This document shows, piece by piece, positions 4,671-7,127 of a DNA stretch of 7,127 nucleotides. The position numbers were made by a program, and so were the translations under genes. Origin of the DNA: Flavobacterium psychrophilum (lineage in GTDB: Bacteria; Bacteroidota; Bacteroidia; Flavobacteriales; Flavobacteriaceae); the NCBI GenBank assembly GCA_003243255.1, contig QFQM01000224.1:1-7127 (forward strand), read 5' to 3'. The notes beneath the pieces are model-generated. The model made no database searches and was not told the origin of the DNA. It saw only the letters and a program-made list of their open reading frames with translations. Position 1 is the stretch's first letter. Each line of letters begins with the position of its first letter.

Positions 4671-7127
4671 TTATTCTTCAGGATCGTTTTCAGCGCTTTT
4701 TAAAAGCTTTAATCGCCTTAGATAGCGGTTATAGATTGGCTTAAGGTTCAGCCGATCTTTGGTCTTTAACCATTCAAAGACATCCATTGCCTCATGCCCG
4801 TAAACCTTTTTGAACTCGCCCCAGACTTTTATCGCAACACTTCGGGAAACGCCACGTGAGATAAGCAGCTTCACCGCATGCTCTGTTGAACCCAGTTCAA
4901 GCATGGTCGGAAGGCCAAGCGAGAACTTGTACTTTTCTTTCTGCTCATCGCTCATCAGTGGCTCCAGGATATCGTTGGCGAGCTTAAGATATTTTACTAG
5001 CACATACGATACAAGTGTACTATTGATTTTTATCACCTCATTGATCCGGAAATTTATGTCTTTTTCGTCCTCAGGATTGATTTTTTTCTTTGGGTTGCTG
5101 TGTTCGCTATAGAAATTAATATCATTCTGTATAAGCTCGTGAAGTGATGAGCTATTGAGCCAGCGCAGGCCGTAAAAACATACCTGACGTATTGACGCTG
5201 AGATATTATGCTTGAAATAGGCCTCCTTGGAAATTTGGAAAATAGCATCAAGCCGCTCCATTACGCTAACAAGCTGCCAGTAGAAACTGGTATTGTCGAA
5301 TGTATAATTGTCTTTCTCTTCTTTTGTAATTCTGCTGTAAAAATTAGGATTGTGATTGATAGCCCATTGTGAGATGCCCTCTTCCCTGATTTTAAGGTAA
5401 AGTTGGTTTTGCAAAATAGGGTCCACAGAAGGGTTAAGCTTTGAGACTTCCTGGGGGATTTCCACATCCTCCAGAAGTGATCGTAACTTACCGGTAATTT
5501 GCTGCACATGGCTATCCGCAACATTTTTCTTGGAAAGGTAATCATTCAGGGACTCTTCACCCTGCAGGTATTTATGGCGAAGCAGTATAGAAGTATTCTT
5601 ATGCTTCGCTTCGGCAATTTCTTCAACAGATCTATCGAGCTGCGATACGAGCTCTCCAACAGCATCAAGTGATTTTTCTGTAACGGACTTAACCTCCTTA
5701 GAGTAAACTTTATCATAGTATTCCTCAGCCCAGGTATCATTGATGCTTCGCTCCACGCAGTAAATGGTACCATAAAGGCAGTCCCTGATCCTTCCGGCCC
5801 TTCCGATAAGGTTACCAAATTCAAAAGCAGAAAGTCGGTCATTCATCTTCTTCGGTGCCACAATAAAAAGGTTGTTTGCCGGTAGGTTGACCCCTTCCAG
5901 TAAGGTGGAGGTACAAAACAGGTTTACGATCCGTCCCTCCAAGAAGCCGTCTTCGATCTCTTTACGCACAATATCCGGGAGCTTGCTGTGATGGAAAGCC
6001 GATTTTTTCTCCAAACATGGTATGAGATGGTATTTGGGATGAATTTCCTCCTTAAGAAAATCAATCAGTTCTTTAGTCTGAGTTTCCCCCGGTAGTCCGT
6101 TAAACTCCTGGGCAGTGCCGTTGACATATTCCAGCGCCCACGTCTCTACGTAATCCGTCCTTGGGGAATAGATTATATTTTGCTCATTGGTCGAAAAGTA
6201 ATCTATGATTGGGGCAAGGCCTCTGGCATAACTGCTGTTGATCATTTTAGAGATATTGGTCTCTGTCTCCAGTTCAAAGCTTTGTTCACGCCCAAGCTGG
6301 CTTTTTAAGGTGACCTTGAGTTTGTTTCCTTCGGCCGGCCTTACGATGGTCTTTATCTGAAAAACAGGGGACACACCGGTCTCGACGGCGACAGCCCCAA
6401 CATCGAAAATCTTGGAGAAAAGGGTCGAGGCATCATCAATGTTAGGCCCGGCAATAATGAATTGTGCCTGAGAAAACAACATAAATAATTCTTTCAGGAC
6501 ATATTCGAGAAGCGACCCCCTGCCCTCTTCATCTTCAATGTTTTGAATCTCATCAATAAAAATCAGGTTAAGGCCAAATTCGCCCTTGGATGCTTCCTTG
6601 ATCAATCTCAGGCAGCGCTCTGCTGTGAGCACATAAATTTCCTTTTGCTTGGCTTCACCCTTCTCATCGTCTATAAACGCGGTCTTTACATCGACCTCCT
6701 TCAGGTTGACTTCTTTTCTGAACTCTTCACTGACCTGGTTGATCAAAGCCTTTGAAGGGACAATGTATAAGATGCGGAATGCGTCATGCTCCAGAAGCAA
6801 TCTGTTCACGTATTTTTTAAGGATAAAGGATTTACCCGCTGAAGTCGGCGCCGAGATCGCTACCCGCCCGCCAAGATTCAATGTATTCCATAATCCCTTT
6901 TGAAACTTGGAGGTTACGATATGCTCATTGTTTGAAGTCACCAGCTTGTCGTTCCATTCATTCGCCAGCTCATAGGTGAGTAAAGCATCAAAAGAAAAAA
7001 ACGTATCATCATAACGGCCGTTTCCTACCCCCTTAAAAAGACGTGTGGCCGTGAGATTACCTACCCGGGAGCATAGTAGGTAACAAGCCCTGGTAATATC
7101 GGCATCTTCTGAATTTTGAAGGTAAGT
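4671..7127 (-). CDS. Ski2-like superfamily II DEAD/DEAH-box helicase, 5' end missing; possible Hachiman HamB
   Basis: The frame is open for 818 codons from the right edge to TAA at 4671, so the N-terminus is outside. A GTG at 6941 is not the start: the 62 codons before it are open and protein-like (SFDALLTYELANEW). Counting from the edge, Walker A APTSAGKS is at 93-100, motif Ia VPSKALINQ at 123-131, motif II DEIQ at 192-195 and AGPN in the motif III place near 226. AFHHSKLPDIVRKEIEDGF is at about 377, STLLEGVNLPA at 407-417 and motif VI GRAGR at 442-446. The FHH and GxNLPA signatures mark the Ski2/Brr2-like class. The C-terminal 370 residues are helical, ending in a helix-turn-helix-like LGSTEHAVKLLISRG segment and a basic tail. 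Such helicases move along or open nucleic acid using ATP. Hachiman HamB belongs to this class and lies downstream of HamA (DUF1837), which would sit beyond the right edge. Its G+C is higher than that of its neighbours, so its origin differs. Confidence 0.88.
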   Translation of the reverse strand, partial: TYLQNSEDADITRACYLLCSRVGNLTATRLFKGVGNGRYDDTFFSFDALLTYELANEWNDKLVTSNNEHIVTSKFQKGLWNTLNLGGRVAISAPTSAGKSFILKKYVNRLLLEHDAFRILYIVPSKALINQVSEEFRKEVNLKEVDVKTAFIDDEKGEAKQKEIYVLTAERCLRLIKEASKGEFGLNLIFIDEIQNIEDEEGRGSLLEYVLKELFMLFSQAQFIIAGPNIDDASTLFSKIFDVGAVAVETGVSPVFQIKTIVRPAEGNKLKVTLKSQLGREQSFELETETNISKMINSSYARGLAPIIDYFSTNEQNIIYSPRTDYVETWALEYVNGTAQEFNGLPGETQTKELIDFLKEEIHPKYHLIPCLEKKSAFHHSKLPDIVRKEIEDGFLEGRIVNLFCTSTLLEGVNLPANNLFIVAPKKMNDRLSAFEFGNLIGRAGRIRDCLYGTIYCVERSINDTWAEEYYDKVYSKEVKSVTEKSLDAVGELVSQLDRSVEEIAEAKHKNTSILLRHKYLQGEESLNDYLSKKNVADSHVQQITGKLRSLLEDVEIPQEVSKLNPSVDPILQNQLYLKIREEGISQWAINHNPNFYSRITKEEKDNYTFDNTSFYWQLVSVMERLDAIFQISKEAYFKHNISASIRQVCFYGLRWLNSSSLHELIQNDINFYSEHSNPKKKINPEDEKDINFRINEVIKINSTLVSYVLVKYLKLANDILEPLMSDEQKEKYKFSLGLPTMLELGSTEHAVKLLISRGVSRSVAIKVWGEFKKVYGHEAMDVFEWLKTKDRLNLKPIYNRYLRRLKLLKSAENDPEE

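Noticed and set aside
5054..5842. Further minus-strand frames inside the helicase gene
   Set aside because: They are alternative frames of a gene with an intact, motif-rich reading frame.
6939..6941. GTG as the start codon of the helicase
   Set aside because: The same frame stays open for 62 further codons to the window edge with protein-like sequence, so the true start is beyond 7127.
1..7127. CRISPR array, insertion sequence or integrase gene
   Set aside because: No regularly spaced repeats, transposase or recombinase motifs, or terminal inverted repeats were seen.

Overview
All recognisable genes lie on the minus strand. The window looks like part of a chromosomal defence island or mobile accessory region of a Bacteroidota bacterium. 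That assignment is inference. It rests on the low G+C of most genes, on A-rich leaders without clear Shine-Dalgarno sequences, and on the mix of gene families.

Layout in the direction of transcription, right to left: (1) 4671-7127, a Ski2-like superfamily II helicase whose 5' end lies beyond the right edge, closed by a strong rho-independent terminator at 4616-4644. Its base composition is visibly richer in G+C than everything to its left. It could be the helicase (HamB) of a Hachiman-type system, but the partner gene would be outside the window. (2) 4361-4670, a gene-poor boundary with the terminator, paired short direct repeats, AT palindromes and a possible gene remnant. (3) 3539-4360, a proteasome/HslV-like Ntn hydrolase with its nucleophile threonine right after the initiator Met. 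(4) 3385-3458, a degenerate tRNA-Arg(CCU)-like sequence. (5) 2431-3315, an AbiH-family abortive-infection protein with SIR2-like motif spacing. (6) 1359-2333, a protein with a GIY-YIG-nuclease-like core. (7) 162-1313, a HEPN-associated N-terminal domain plus RES (NAD+ phosphorylase-type toxin) domain. It is split into three frames by -1 shifts, one of which falls on a canonical A AAT TTA slippery heptamer next to an ATGA stop/start overlap. (8) 1-158, the 5' end of a small gene 3 nt downstream of the RES stop, running off the left edge.

The genes probably do not form one pathway. They look like adjacent anti-phage or toxin modules: helicase; Ntn hydrolase with AbiH; nuclease-like protein; and HEPN/RES with its downstream partner. 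The best candidates for something undescribed are the Ntn hydrolase-AbiH pair with a tRNA relic between them, and the HEPN-RES locus with its frame structure and close-coupled downstream gene.
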